A stretch of 64,000 nt of DNA from Typhlomys cinereus (GCA_023101885.1 JALPQD010000126.1:612904-676903); one strand, 5' to 3'. Positions 22,999 to 34,566 are shown, numbered from the stretch's first letter. Numbers and translations are program-made. The notes: generated from the sequence alone by a model not told the origin.

Positions 22999-23717
22999 GT
23001 ATGTTTATATGCACATATATGTACATATAGTGTATTTTAGGGAGTACCACACATTAAGAGTTTTGTTCATGTTTGAGAGATATATTATAGTTTTGTTGTG
23101 GAAGTGTGTATTTTATTCTATAACATGGTTGTGTGTTTTGTACATATGTGCTGGAGAAATTTAGTGTGTTAAGGCACATGGAGAACTAATTTATTTGGCC
23201 AGGTAAAGAAACGTTTTTCCTTCAAGAAATAGCTGTCATTCTCCAAGTGCAGATCTCAGTGTGAACTGTTTACTGAGTCACTATTAAGTCCAGTCTGGAG
23301 AATATTGTAAACACAACATTTTGTCTGTCTTAATTTATCTGCATTCTAATCATTAATTACTGGAAGACTACTCCCAATTTTTGCCAATTTAATTTCTGAA
23401 TATTGGATATATATCTGTTATTGGAATTTAAAAGTCCTTTCATTTTTATGCCAATAAAATTGTTAGTAATAAAATTTCAAGTAATAATAACTTGATATTT
23501 TTTTAAAAGCTAGTATATTTCAATGTGATTTTTCATATGCCCTGAACACTGAAGCTAACCTTCTTCCCTATAATGTCTTGTCCCCTTTTCTCCCTCTCTA
23601 TTTGTTCCTTTGTACCCAAATACAACCCATTTTCACTATTATTTTACTTATGTGTAACTGTCTCACCTTTCTAATCTAGTTTCTGGATATAATCTGAGAT
23701 AATCAGACACATGCAGA
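22995..23717. other. AT-rich intergenic sequence, nothing recognised
   Basis: No supportable feature up to the abrupt start of L1 homology near 23718. Confidence 0.45.
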
Positions 23718-24566
23718 CTTATGTTCAGTATTGTGAAGTCTTCCTGGTGAATTGTACCTGTGACTAAAATGTAGTATCCATCTGTGTCTCTTATGATTGT
23801 TTTTTGGTTTGAAGTCCACTTTGTCCAATAGCATAATAGCTACTTCTGCCTGTTTCCTGGTTCCATTAGCTTGCAAAATTTTGGACCAGCCTTTTATTTT
23901 TAAGATGTGCCTATCTTTTGTGGTGTGATGTTTCCTGAAAGCAGCTCATTGATGGGTTGTGATTTTTAATCCGTCTGTAATCTGTGTCTCTTGATTGGTG
24001 AGTTAATTCCATTGACATTTAATGTTATAATGGAGAAATTGTTTTTAATTCTGGACAATTTTTATGTTTAGTTGCTTTTGTAAGTGTATTATTTGCCTTT
24101 AAGTTTTGATGGTATTATACTTCCCTTCTGTCCTCCTGGGTATGCTTCTTTTATTCGTCAAGCTTGAGTATCATTTCTAACATTTTTTGAAGGCCTTTTT
24201 TGGTAGACATGTATCTCTTCAAGTTGCCTTTGTGTTGGAAAACTTTTCTTTCTCACTCGATCATGACGGATAGTTTTGCTGGGTATATCAGCCTGGGTTG
24301 ACATTTTTGCTCATTCAATATTGAAGTACATCTCTACAAGCTCTTCTTGTTTTTACTCTTTCCAGTAAGAAGTCATTTGTTAGTTTAATAGGTTTACCTT
24401 TAAAATGACTTGTGTTTTTTTTTTCCCCCCTTGGAGTTCTCAGCACCTTTTCTTTGTCTTTAATGTGGAGTGTTTTGACTATTATTTGCCATGGTGAGTT
24501 CTATTTTGGTCATATCTGTTTGGGGTGCGGAATGCCTCTTGTATTTGGATGGGCCTCTCATTCTTT
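23718..24566 (-). pseudogene. older L1, left piece: ORF1 C-terminal part and first part of ORF2
   Basis: On the minus strand this continues the old L1 whose 5' half lies at 30966-32515. It carries the ORF1 C-terminal domain (from GAATGCCTCTTGTATTTGGA leftwards) and about the first 110 codons of ORF2, ending near CTTATGTTCAGTATTGTGAA. Everything 3' of that point is missing, so the element was cut by deletion or recombination and not by ordinary 5' truncation. The ORF2 start codon is mutated. Its last 16 bases (24551-24566) are one copy of the target-site duplication made by the younger L1. Confidence 0.75.
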
Positions 24567-25601
24567 TTTGGGGGGGGTTTATCTTTATTTTTTTATTTTT
24601 TATTTTTTTTATTAAAAATTTAATTATACATTTTAAAATTTTTTACCAGTTCCCTCCCCCCCATCCTCCCCCTGAATCCCCTCCTCCCCCTCCCCTTCCT
24701 CTCCATCCCCCAGTGCCTCCCCCCCAATTCCCAGATAGTCCTTTACTGTGTACGCCTGACTCTCCACTGGGTCCTCCTCTCCGATGAAATATAAGGACCC
24801 AATGGCATTTTCATAAGCCCTTTCTCTTGTTCCCCTTTAGCATAGGAGCACTACTATGGCTGTCAATCCCTTGCCTCCAGGGATGTCGGTGCCCTTAACA
24901 GATGCTAGACTTTATGAGGGCAACAGTGCGCTGGACATTGCGCAGGGCATGCAAAGTCCCATTATGATTGCTTTGGCCCCAACTATTGTTGAGAATCTTG
25001 CAAATCGTTGTTCCTCCCATCCTTTTGCTCTTACAATCTTACCGCCCCCTCTTCCGCAAATGTCCCTGAGCTTCAGGATGGGGAGAGATTAGTCTGGCAT
25101 AGTTCTATGTGGTTGATATAGAGTCTCTGAAGTTCTGGATTATGGTTTGTTGATTTTCTTTTGCAGTTTTGCTGCTTCTGCAATGCCCTTCACTCCATCC
25201 TGATGGGCATTGTATGTCACCCCCTGGCCAGAGACAAAAAGCTGTTAAACTGGAGTCTTGTTATAATAGCACATTCAAGGGTAGATGTAATAAAAGTAGG
25301 AAACCTCAGTGAGGGAGGGGTCCATCACCCAATTGCAAAATAATTATTTTTTATCTGCTAAACTATATGCCCTCCCCTTCTGGTGAGATCAGGAAAGAAC
25401 GTCTGTGAACTTTACCAGGTTTCTCATTACTTACTTGCAGACCTTGATGGAGGCCTATTTTCTCTGCTGTAACATGGTCCCCTCTCTCCTTGTTTCTGGT
25501 GTGGCACTCCTACCCCATTTCTGTTGCTCATAATCCTTGCAATTACTGTGTTACATAGGTTTACTTTTGAGTGTCTCAGTGTGGGCTGGGTGAGTTTGGT
25601 A
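24567..25601 (-). other. L1 3' UTR with polypurine tract
   Basis: About 1.03 kb between the ORF2 stop and the A-rich end. On the coding strand the G-rich polypurine tract corresponds to 24650-24740. Such tracts are a conserved feature of mammalian L1 3' UTRs and can form G-quadruplexes. Confidence 0.8.
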
Positions 25602-28600
25602 CTAGGAGCCACCTATTAGGGAGTACATACGGTGCTTAATTTTCTGGGTTTGGGATACTTCACTTAATAAAATTGTTTCTAATGACATCCATTTCCCAGC
25701 AAATTCCAGAAATACATCATTTTTGATGGCTGAGTAGTACTCCATTGTATAGATGTAACACTGTTTCCTTATCCACTTGTCAACTGTTGGACATTTGGGT
25801 TGATTCCATGACTTTGCTATTGTAAACAGTGCTGCTATGAACATGGTCGAGCTTGTACTATCGAGGCGAACCTATGTTGCATGGGGGGTTATTCCCAAAA
25901 GTGGGATAGCAGGTTCATACGGCATTTCAATCTTTAATTTCTTTAAGAATCTCCAGACGGATCGCCAGAGTGGCTGTATGAGCCTGCATTCCCACCAGCA
26001 ATGTAGGAGAGTTCTCCTCTCCCCACATCCTCTCCAGCATTTGTCGTTGTTTGTATTGTGGATTTTTGCCATCCTGCCCGGGGTGAGATGATATCTCAGG
26101 GAGGTTTTGATTGCATTTCCCTGATGGCTAAGGAAGTGGAGCATTTTTTAAGATATTTGTTAGACATTTTAATTTCATCCCTGGTAAAGTTTCTTTTAAG
26201 TTGCAGGGCCCATTTTTTAATTGGGCCATTGTTTTCCTTGGAGTTTAGTTTTCTAAGTTCTTTGTGCACTCTGGACAGTAGAGCTCTGTCAGATATATGG
26301 TTAGTGAAGATTTTCTCCCATTCTGTGGGTTGCCTTTGAGCTCGTGTTACAATCTCTTTATCTGAACAGAAGCTCTTTAATTTCACAAGATCCCAACTGT
26401 TGAGAGTTGGTAGCAGTGACTGTGCCATTGGATGTCTGTTTAGGAAATGTTAGCCTAGCCCAATCAGCTCGAGGGAGTTCCCTATCCTTTCAACTATGGT
26501 TTTTAAAGTCTCTGGCCTTAAATCAAGGTCCTTGATCTATTTGGAATTAAGTCTTGTACATGGTGACAAGTATGCGTCCAGCTTTAATCTTCTGCATGTG
26601 GAGATCCAGTATTGCCAGCACCATTTGTTGAAGATGCTGTTTTTTTCCATTGGATTCTTTGGGCCCCTTTGTCAAAGACCAAATGGCTGTATTTTTGTGG
26701 GCTTATATCTGGGTCCTCAACGCTTATCCATTGATCTGTGTGTCTATTTTGGAGCCAGTACCAGGCAGGTTTTATAACTATGGATTTGTAGTATAGACTA
26801 AGGTTTGGTATGGTAATACCTCCAGCAGTGTTTTTGTTACTCTGGATTGTCTTTGCTATCATGGGACTTTTGTGCCGCGATATGAATTTTGAGATTATTT
26901 GGTCAACTTCTTTAAAGAATTGCTTTGGGATTTTAATTGGTATAGAACTGAATTTGTATATTGCCTTTGGTAGGATGGTCATTTTTACAATGTTGATTCT
27001 GCCAATCCAGGAACATGGGAGGTCTTTCCACCTTCTGGTGTCTTCAGCAATTTCTTTCTTTAGGGTTTTAAAGTTTTCATTGTAAAGGTCTTTTACCTCC
27101 TTGGTTAGGTTTATACCAAGGTATTTCATTTTCTTAGGGGCTATAGTAAATGGGATGGTTTCTCTCAGGGCTTTTTCACTTCTTTCATTCGGGGCATATA
27201 GGAAGGCCTCTGATTTTTGCACATTTATTTTGTATCCTGCCACCCTGCTGAACTTCTCAATTAGTTCCAGGAGCTTCCTGGTGGAGTTTTTGGGATCACT
27301 CAGGTATAAGATCATGTCATCTGCAAATAGGGATAGTTTGACTTCTTCCTTGCCGATTTGAATCCCTCTTATATCCCTTTCTTGTATTATGGCTTCAGCT
27401 AAGACTTCAAGTACAATATTGAATAGAAGTGGTGAGAGTGGACAGCCTTGTCTAGTTCCTGATCGAAGTGGGAATGTTTCGAGTTCTTCCCCATTGAGCA
27501 TAATCCTTCCTCTGGGCTTGTTGTATACAGCTTTTATTATATTGATAAAGGTTCCTATCATTCCTACAGTCTCTAGCGTTTTGATCATAAAAAGCTGTTG
27601 GATTTTGTCAAAGGCTATTTCTGCATCTATCGAGAGTATCATGTGGTCTTGGACTTTGGACTGGTTTACATGATGAATTACATTTATTGATTTGCGTATG
27701 TTGAACCAACCTTGTGTGCCGGGGATGAAGCCTACTTTGTCCCCGTGAATGATTTTTTTGATATGTTTTTGAATCCGATTTGCTAAGACTTTGTTGAGAA
27801 TCTTTGTGTCTGTGTTCATCAGGGAGATATGCCTATAGTTTTCTTTTTTAAGTGAATCTTTATTAGGTTTTGGGATTAAGATGATATTAGCTTCATAGAA
27901 GGAATTTGGTAGTGTTCCTTCCTTTGCTATTTGATGGAACAGTTTAAGGAGTATTGGTGTTATTAACTCCTTAAATGTCTGGTAGAATTCTGTGCTGAAT
28001 CCATCTGGCCCAGGACATTTTTTGGTGGGAAGATTCGAGATTACTTCTTCAATTTCCTTGTATGTTATAGGACTATTTAAATAATTCACAACTTCCTGAT
28101 TCAATTTAGGTAGGTTGTGTTTACTTAGAAATTCATCCATCTCTTTTGTGTGTTGTCAAACTTCACAGAGTACAAGTTTTTGAAATATGATGTTATAATT
28201 CTCTGGATTTCTTGGGTATCTGTAGTGATAACTCCATGTTCATTTCTAATTTTGTTAATTTGGGTTTTCTCTCTGTTGCTTTTGGTTAATTTAGCTAAGG
28301 GTGTATCAATCTTACTGATTTTTTCAAAGAACCAGCTTTTCGACTGGTTGATTTTTTCTATCGTTTTATTAATCTCGATTTCAGATATTTCTCCCCTTAG
28401 TTTGCTAATCTCCTCTCTTCTACATCTTTTGGGATCAGATTGCTCTAGTTTTTCTAAAGCTTTAAGCTGCATTGTTAAGTTGTTTATTTCTGATCTTTCC
28501 ATTTTTTTGATGTAGGCATTAAGAGCTATGAACTTAACTCTTAGAACAGCTTTCATTGTGTCCCAGAGATTTTGGTAAGTTGTATTTTCGTTATCATTCA

Positions 28601-29423
28601 CTTTCAGGAAATCTTGAATTTCCTTTCTAATTTCTTCCTGAATCCAGTTCTCATTCAGCATCATAGTGTTAAGTTTCCAGGAGTTAGTGTATTTTCTCTT
28701 TTTTGATGTGTTGTGGATGTCCACCTTTAGGCCGTGGTGGTCTGATAGGGCACAGGTTAGAATTTCAACTTTTTTGTATATGTGTAGATTCGTTTTGTGG
28801 CCCAATATGTGATCTATTTTGGAGAAAGTTCTGTGTGCTGCTGAGAAAAATGTGTATTCTTTGGTATGTGGGTGAAAAGTTCGATAGAGATCTGTAAAGT
28901 CCATTTCTTTCAGGGTTTGATTAAGTTCCAAAGTTTCTCTGTTAAGCTTTTGACCTCTTGATCTAACCCATGTTGAAAGGGCGGTGTTGAAGTCCCCAAG
29001 AATTATCGTTTAGGGGTTGATTTCTTGCTTTAGACGCTGTAGGGTTTTCTTAATAAATGTGGAGGGGCCTGTATTGGCATATATGTTCAGTATTGTGAAG
29101 TCTTCCTGGTGAATTGTACCTGTGACTAAAATGTAGTATCCATCCGTGTCTCTTATAATTTTCTTTGGTTTGAAGTCCACTTTGTCTGATAACATTATGG
29201 CTACCCCTTCCTCTTTTCTGCTTACATTAGCTTGTAGAATTGTTGACCAGCCTTTTATTTTTAGAGTGTGCCTATCTTTTGTGGTGGGATGCATTTCCTG
29301 CAGGCAGCAGATTGATGGATTGTGATTTTTCATCCAACTTTGTAATCTGTGTCTCTTGATCGGTGAATTAATTCCATTAACATTTAGTGTTATAATGGAG
29401 AAGCTATTTTTAATTCTAGACAT
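25602..29423 (-). pseudogene. L1 ORF2 (endonuclease-reverse transcriptase), broken
   Basis: In its intact form this is the L1 endonuclease/reverse transcriptase that nicks target DNA and primes reverse transcription there. The 3822-nt span suits a protein of about 1270 residues, normal for L1. The endonuclease start (MSRIKNSFSIITLNVNGINS at 29423) is open for 137 codons to a TAA near 29005. Next blocks are 28931-28125 and the reverse transcriptase block 28140-26584 (518 codons), which keeps the FADD catalytic motif (27316-27327). The cysteine-rich C-terminal region is at 25872-26144 and the last block ends ..RMYSLIGGS at 25602. Breaks include the TAA, a 2-nt shift near 28135 and a shift near 26640. 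Confidence 0.9.
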
Positions 29424-29473
29424 TTATTATGTTTAGTAGTTTTTATAAGTATATTGGTTCGCTTTTAATGGTG

Positions 29474-30537
29474 TTATATTTGCCTTCTGTTCTCCTGGAT
29501 ATGCCTGTTTTTTTTTCTTCAATCTTGAGTATCATTTCTAGCATTTTTTGAAGGCCTGGTTTGGTGGACATATATCCCTTCAAGTTGTCTTTGTGCTGGA
29601 AAGTTTTTCTTTCTCCCTGGATCATGACTGATAGATTTTCAGGGTAAATCAGCCTGGGTTGACATTTTTGCTCATTCAGTACTTGAAGTATGTCTCTTCA
29701 AGCTCTTCTTGCTCTTACTGTTTCGACTGAGAAGTCATTTGTTATTTTAATAGGTTTACCTTTAAAAGTGACTTGTTTTTTCTCCCTTGAAGCTCTCAGC
29801 ACCAGTTCTTTATCTTGAATGTGGCGTGTTTTAACTATTATTTGCCGTGGCGTGCTTTTGTTTTGGTCGTATCTGTTTGGGGTGCGGAATGCCTCTTGTA
29901 CATGGATGGGCCTCTCTTTTTTTAGATGAGGAAAGTTTTCCTTGATGATATTTGAAAAATTTCCTCAGGGGTGGTATTTTGAGATTCTTGCTCTGGTATT
30001 CCATGAATACGCATGTTAGGCTTCTTCAGGGTGTCCCATATCTCTTGGATATTTCTCTCAAGTATCTTTTTGGCTTTAACAACCTCTTCCATTGAGCTGG
30101 TTAGTACTCCCACTTTATCTTCAAGGTCTGAAATTCTGTTTTCTGCTTCGTTAGTTCTGTTGATAAGACTCTCTGTGGAGTTCTGGGTTGATGATAACTC
30201 GTCTTTTAGCTCAGTTTTAAACTCTGCTTGAGTCTGTTTTAACTGCTGTATGCGTTTTTGTTTCTTGCACTGTTTTTCTCAACTCCTCCAAATGTCTGTT
30301 GTGTTCCTCTTCAAAGCGATTGATTCGATTATGTAATTCCTCCCTGATTTCCTCTTTCATAGTATTGAACATGGTAATGATCATATTTTGAAAGTCATTA
30401 TCCTGGGTCAGGCTTTCTTGGCCTTTTTCCGCGGGTTTGTTCTTGTTGGAGTCTAACATTATGGGATTAGTTTCTTCAGTGGGAAATTTGTTTACTTGAG
30501 TGTTGCTTCTCATGGATTTGCACTTTGACTTTGGCAT
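29474..30537 (-). pseudogene. L1 ORF1 (RNA-binding protein), frameshifted
   Basis: ORF1p is the trimeric RNA-binding chaperone of the L1 particle. Start MPKSKCKSMRSN at 30537; the N-terminal region leads into a predicted coiled coil rich in Glu/Lys/Asn (30217-30537 block), then the start of the RNA-recognition domain (29922-30113, containing MRIHGIPEQESQN). The frame is lost at a one-base deletion in CAAATATCATCAAGG (on the + strand near 29950), giving an early TAA. The span of 1064 nt is one short of a multiple of three. The same deletion occurs in the plus-strand L1 at 33453. A separate indel near 30245 breaks the coiled coil here. Confidence 0.85.
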
Positions 30538-30540
30538 TGT

Positions 30541-30949
30541 CGTTTTAACTCTTAAGATCTTTCAATTTTACTAAACTGAATTATTTGGCCTGGGGTTCTG
30601 GGGGTGGGCAGGGACAGAGCTTACCTAGGTCATGGGTGAGGCCCAGCTGGACCGCGCGTGCGTCCCGACCAGTGGAGCGGGGTGGGGAATGGGAGGATGG
30701 GGGCTTAGACGTGGAGCTATTTAACCCAAGGGCAGCTGGGGCGGGGCCTGGGCGCAGGGGGACGTCCTCTTCGTCCCTCGGCTCTGCCCGCGGCTCTGAC
30801 TGGATGGCAGGAGTCGGAGCCTGGTCCCTTTGGGCTGACCTGGGATTCTGGTGGGCAGGCGCGGCCGGGGCTTACCTAGAGTCACGGGGTGAGGCCTGGC
30901 TGGACTGCGCGCGTGTCCTGTCTGGCGGAGCGGGGTGGGGTGAAAGGGC
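30541..30949 (-). promoter_or_regulatory. L1 5' UTR: CpG-rich promoter with about 1.5 monomers
   Basis: A GC- and CpG-rich stretch holds one full and one partial copy of a repeat with the shared segment CTTACCTAG (30620 and 30871, spacing about 250 bp). It aligns in reverse with the 240-bp monomers of the plus-strand L1 at 32895. Tandem monomers carrying the internal RNA polymerase II promoter are known in rodent L1s. Frames on both strands here are compositional. Confidence 0.75.
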
Positions 30950-30965
30950 GGGCCTCTCATTCTTT

Positions 30966-31549
30966 AGATGAGAAAAGTTTTCATTTATAATAATTTGAAA
31001 AATTTCCTTAGGTTCGGTATTTTGGGATTCTTGATAGTCTTCTTCAGTGTATAACTTTGAGTATTCCTTTCAAGTGTCTTTTTGGCTTTAACAACTTCTT
31101 CCATTGAGCTGGTTAATACTTCTGCTTTGTCTTCAATATCTGAAATTCTATATTCTGCTTCCTTAGTTCTGCTGATAAGACTCTCTGTTGAGTTCTGGGT
31201 TGAAGATATCTTGTCTTTTAGCTCAGTTTTAAACTGTTCTTGAGACTGTTTTAACTGCTATATGCCTATTTTTGTTTCTTGAACTGTTTTTCTCAACTCC
31301 TCCAAGTGTCTGTTGTGTTTCTTTTCAAAGTGGTTGATGTGGTTATTTAACTCTTCCTGGATTTCCTTTCATAGTATTGATCATGGTAATGATCATGCTT
31401 TGAAAGTCGTTATCTTGGGCCTGGCTTTCTTGGCTATTTTCTGTGAATTTGTTCTGGTTGGAATCTATCATTATGGGGTTAATTCTTTCAGTGGGAGATT
31501 TGTTTTCTTGGGTATTCTTTCTCATGGATCTGCACTTTGACTTGGGCAT
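30966..31549 (-). pseudogene. older L1, right piece: ORF1 N-terminal part
   Basis: The start MPKSKCRSMRKN at 31549 and the Lys/Asn/Glu-rich N-terminus and coiled coil are homologous to the younger ORF1. The frame is open for 68 codons, then shifted. At the site where the two younger copies lack a base this copy keeps the full sequence (CAAATTATTATAAATG in sense), so the ancestral frame reads through. The gene continues at 24566 leftwards after the younger insertion. Confidence 0.8.
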
Positions 31550-31553
31550 TGTT

Positions 31554-32515
31554 GTTTTGACTCTTTAGACCTTTCAGATTCTGTGTGTTTTTGACTGAAC
31601 TGAATTAGTTGCTATTACTACTCTCGGGCAGTTATTACTAGTGTTTACCTTGGAGTTGGGTATGCTCCTCTTTTTTTATTATTTCCCTTTATGAGGCTAT
31701 TAGACTCTTAGTACATCAATTAAATCAGGTTTAGTAGGCAGGGAGTGAATATTAGTATGTTAGTGCAATTTATGATTTAGTGATATGTGAGGCTGAGTGG
31801 TATAGTCCTGAAGTTGTCTATGTTTTGGGATGGCTATATGGAAAAGTTAATCTACAGTGATTAATAATTGAAAAGTGGGCTTGATGTGAAGAATCTCTCC
31901 CATGTGATCAGATGATTTTAGCAGACTTCAGATCTATGGCTTTTGTCCCCTAGAGCTTTGCTTGAGTTTTCTTTGGACTGTATTGAATTCTGAGGAGCAG
32001 TGTGTCCTCTCTGGACCCCGAGTATCCCAGGCAGGTGTAAAGAGCAGAAGGGCTGATGGCGATGGCAGCACATTTCACCTGGAACCTGGGGCATGGCCTA
32101 GTGGCTCACCCTAGCCAGGGCAGCCTGGTTGCTGCTCAGTCTGACTGGTGGGAGGAGCTGGGATGAGCAGGTGACCTGGGGGCTGGTGGGATTTACCTGG
32201 GAAACAGTTTGTGCTCCCTGGACCTCGAGCATCCTGGGCGGGTGGGCAGGGCAGAAGGATTGATGGAGATGGCAGCACGCTTCACCTGGGTCCTGTGGTG
32301 TGGTCCAGTGGCCCACCTTAGCCGGGGCAGCCTTGGTGCTGCTCCAGCTGGCTGGTGTGAGGAACTAGGACAAGTGGTGATGGGGGGGGGCTGGTGGAAA
32401 TTACATGAGAAGCAGTGTGTGCTCCCTGGACTGGGAGTGTCCCAGATAGGCAGTAAGGGCAGAAGGGCTGCTGGAGATGGTGGCAGCACTTCACCTGGGA
32501 CCTGAGGTGTGGACC
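31554..32515 (-). promoter_or_regulatory. older L1 5' UTR with about 207-bp tandem monomers
   Basis: A non-repeated linker (31554-31990) is followed by three related copies starting near 31994, 32200 and 32408, each with a CAGTGTGTGCTCCCTGGAC-like segment, GCAGAAGG, GATGG, CAGCAC and TTCACCTGG. The period is about 207 bp. The monomer is unrelated by eye to the 240-bp monomers of the younger L1s. This is a rodent-type L1 promoter of a different class. Confidence 0.75.
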
Positions 32516-32878
32516 TAGATCTTGGACACTGATGACAGATTTTTAAGTCTTTTCCTATAGAGATGTAAGAATGAAGAAAACTGGAAATATCTTTAATATG
32601 AAGTCATTTCTGCATAAAATAGTTCATCAAATTGTATGATATGTTGAATATGAACACATGTATTGTGTTAACTATGAAGCAGTCACGGCATAGAGATTTC
32701 AGTTTTGAAAATTACTAAGCAGCTGAAGTCTTCTTTGACATCTTACTAAAACTCAAAGCATCATATGTAGTATTTTGTACTTAGAGAGCTTTATAATCTA
32801 TTTTTATTTTATATAACTGCTTACATTAATATGCTGTTGTTTCAATAATTCTTTGAAAAGCTTTATTTTTCACTTTTA
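32516..32878. other. AT-rich spacer between head-to-head L1 promoters
   Basis: Unassigned, AT-rich. It separates the old minus-strand L1 5' end from the target-site duplication of the plus-strand L1. Confidence 0.5.
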
Positions 32879-32894
32879 AATGTAAATAGAAGCA

Positions 32895-33452
32895 GAAACC
32901 CAGGCAGCCCAAGAGACCCAGCTGCTCCCACCAGCCAGCCGGAGCACGGAGTTGCACAGGGCTGGGATGGAGGACCTCCTGCGAACGGGCTCCGCCCCAG
33001 CTCCCCCACATTAAATAGTGTTCCGCTCACCACCCCACTCTGCCTTTACGCCTACTACGTAGGCCGGGAATCCCGCGCGCAATCCAGCCAGGACTCGCCA
33101 CCACCTAAGTAAGCTCCACCCCCGCCCAACCCCAGAACCCCAGGCAGCCCAAGAGACCCAGCTCCTCCCACCAGCCAGCTGGAGCACGGAGCAGGGCAGT
33201 GCCGGGGTGGAGGACCCCCTGCGCCAGGGCCCGCGCCAGCTCCCTCAGGATAAATAACGCCCCACTCACGGCCCCATCCTTCCTTTCCCCACTCTGCTGC
33301 CCGGGACTTGCGGGACTTGCGCGGTACAGCTGGGACTCACCACCACCTAGGTAAGCTCCATTCCCGCCAATCCCCAGAACCCCAGTCCAAATAATTCAGT
33401 TCTGTGAAAAACGCACAGAAATTGAAAGAAGATCTTAAGAGGTAAAACGACA
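32895..33452 (+). promoter_or_regulatory. L1 5' UTR: two 240-bp promoter monomers
   Basis: Two tandem copies start CAGGCAGCCCAAGAGACCCA at 32901 and 33141, exactly 240 bp apart, and share CCAGCCAGC.GGAGCACGGAG and CACCACCTA.GTAAGCTCC. They are GC-rich with several CpGs. A short linker with AAATAATTCAG leads to ORF1. Confidence 0.8.
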
Positions 33453-34516
33453 ATGCTCAAGTCAAAGTGCAAATCCATGAAAAACAACACTCAAGTAAAC
33501 AAATCTCCCACTGAAGGAATTAATCCCATAATGTTAGACTCCAACCAGAACAAACCCACGGAAAATGGCCAAGAAAGCCTGACCCAGGATAACTACTTTC
33601 AAAACATGATCATTACCATGTATAATACTATGAAAGAGGAAATCCGGGAGGAATTAAATAACCAAATCAATCACTTTGAAGAGGAACACAACAGACACTT
33701 GGAGGAGTTGAGAAAAACAGTGCAAGAAACAAAAACAGGCATAGAGCAGTTGAAACAGACTCAAGCAGAGTTTAAAACTGAGCTAAAAGACAAGTTATCT
33801 TCAACACAGAACTCCACAGAGAGTCTTATCAGAAGAAATAACGAAACAGAAAACAGAATTTTAGACCTTGAAGATAAAGTGGGAGTATTAACTAGCTCAA
33901 TGGAAGAGGTTGTTAAAGCCAAAAAGATATTTGAGAGAAATATTCAAGAGATATGGGACACCCTGAAGAAGTCTAACATGCGTATTCATGGAATACCAGA
34001 GCAAGAATCTCAAAATACCATCCCTGAGGAAATTTTTCAAATATCATCAAGGAAAACTTTCCTCATATAAAAAAAGGGAGGCCCATCCATATACAAGAGG
34101 CATTCCACACCCCTAACAGATATGACCAAAATAGAAGCTAGCCATGGCAAATAATAGTTAAAACACGCCACATTCAAGATAAAGAACTGGTGCTGAGAGC
34201 TTCAAGGGAGAAAAAACAAGTCACTTTTAAAGGTAAACCTATTAAAATAACAAATGACTTCTCAGTCGAAACAGTAAGAGCAAGAAGAGCTTGAAGAGAC
34301 ATACTTCAAGTATTATATGAGCAAAAATGTCAACCCAGGCTGATTTACCCAGGAAAACTATCCATCATGATCCAGGGAGAAAGAAAAACCTTCCAGCACA
34401 AAGACAACTTGAAGGGATACATGTCCACCAAACCAAGCCATCAAAAAATGCTAGAAATGATACTCAAGCTTGAAGAAAAAAACAGGCATATCTGGGAGAA
34501 GAGAAGGGAAGTATAA
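33453..34516 (+). pseudogene. L1 ORF1 (RNA-binding protein), frameshifted
   Basis: The first 205 codons are open (33453-34070): N-terminal region, a long coiled coil (about residues 45-170, rich in Glu/Lys/Gln) and the start of the RNA-recognition domain (MRIHGIPEQESQN, about residue 182). The frame is then lost through the one-base deletion at about 34037-34045 shared with the minus-strand copy. Beyond it the remaining RNA-binding and C-terminal domains are still readable in another frame up to a TAA at 34514, with further stops near 34140 and 34290. The 1064-nt span implies an ancestral protein of about 354 residues, normal for L1 ORF1p. Confidence 0.85.
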
Positions 34517-34566
34517 CACCATTAAAAGTGAAGCAATACACTTATAAAAACTACTAAACATAATAA

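Larger units (their letters stand above)
24567..30949 (-). mobile_element. near-full-length L1 inserted in an older L1
   Basis: This 6.4-kb element is complete in layout: T-rich 3' end (24567-24620), 3' UTR with pyrimidine tract, ORF2 (25602-29423), ORF1 (29474-30537) and a GC-rich 5' UTR (30541-30949). A perfect 16-bp target-site duplication GGGCCTCTCATTCTTT flanks it (24551-24566 and 30950-30965), which fixes its ends and shows it landed in the ORF1 of an older L1 of the same orientation. Both ORFs are disrupted, so it is inactive. It has longer open blocks than the plus-strand L1 at 32895, so it is probably the younger. Confidence 0.9.

Noticed and set aside
28150..28515. Open frames antisense to L1 ORF2 (also 27101-27361, 27389-27673, 36330-36881)
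   Set aside because: They are complementary-strand shadows of the reverse transcriptase gene and recur in both L1 copies for that reason.
30585..30971. 128-codon frame in a GC-rich island, resembling a CpG-island gene start
   Set aside because: The region is the L1 5' UTR between ORF1 and the target duplication; it repeats as a monomer and is homologous to 32895-33452.
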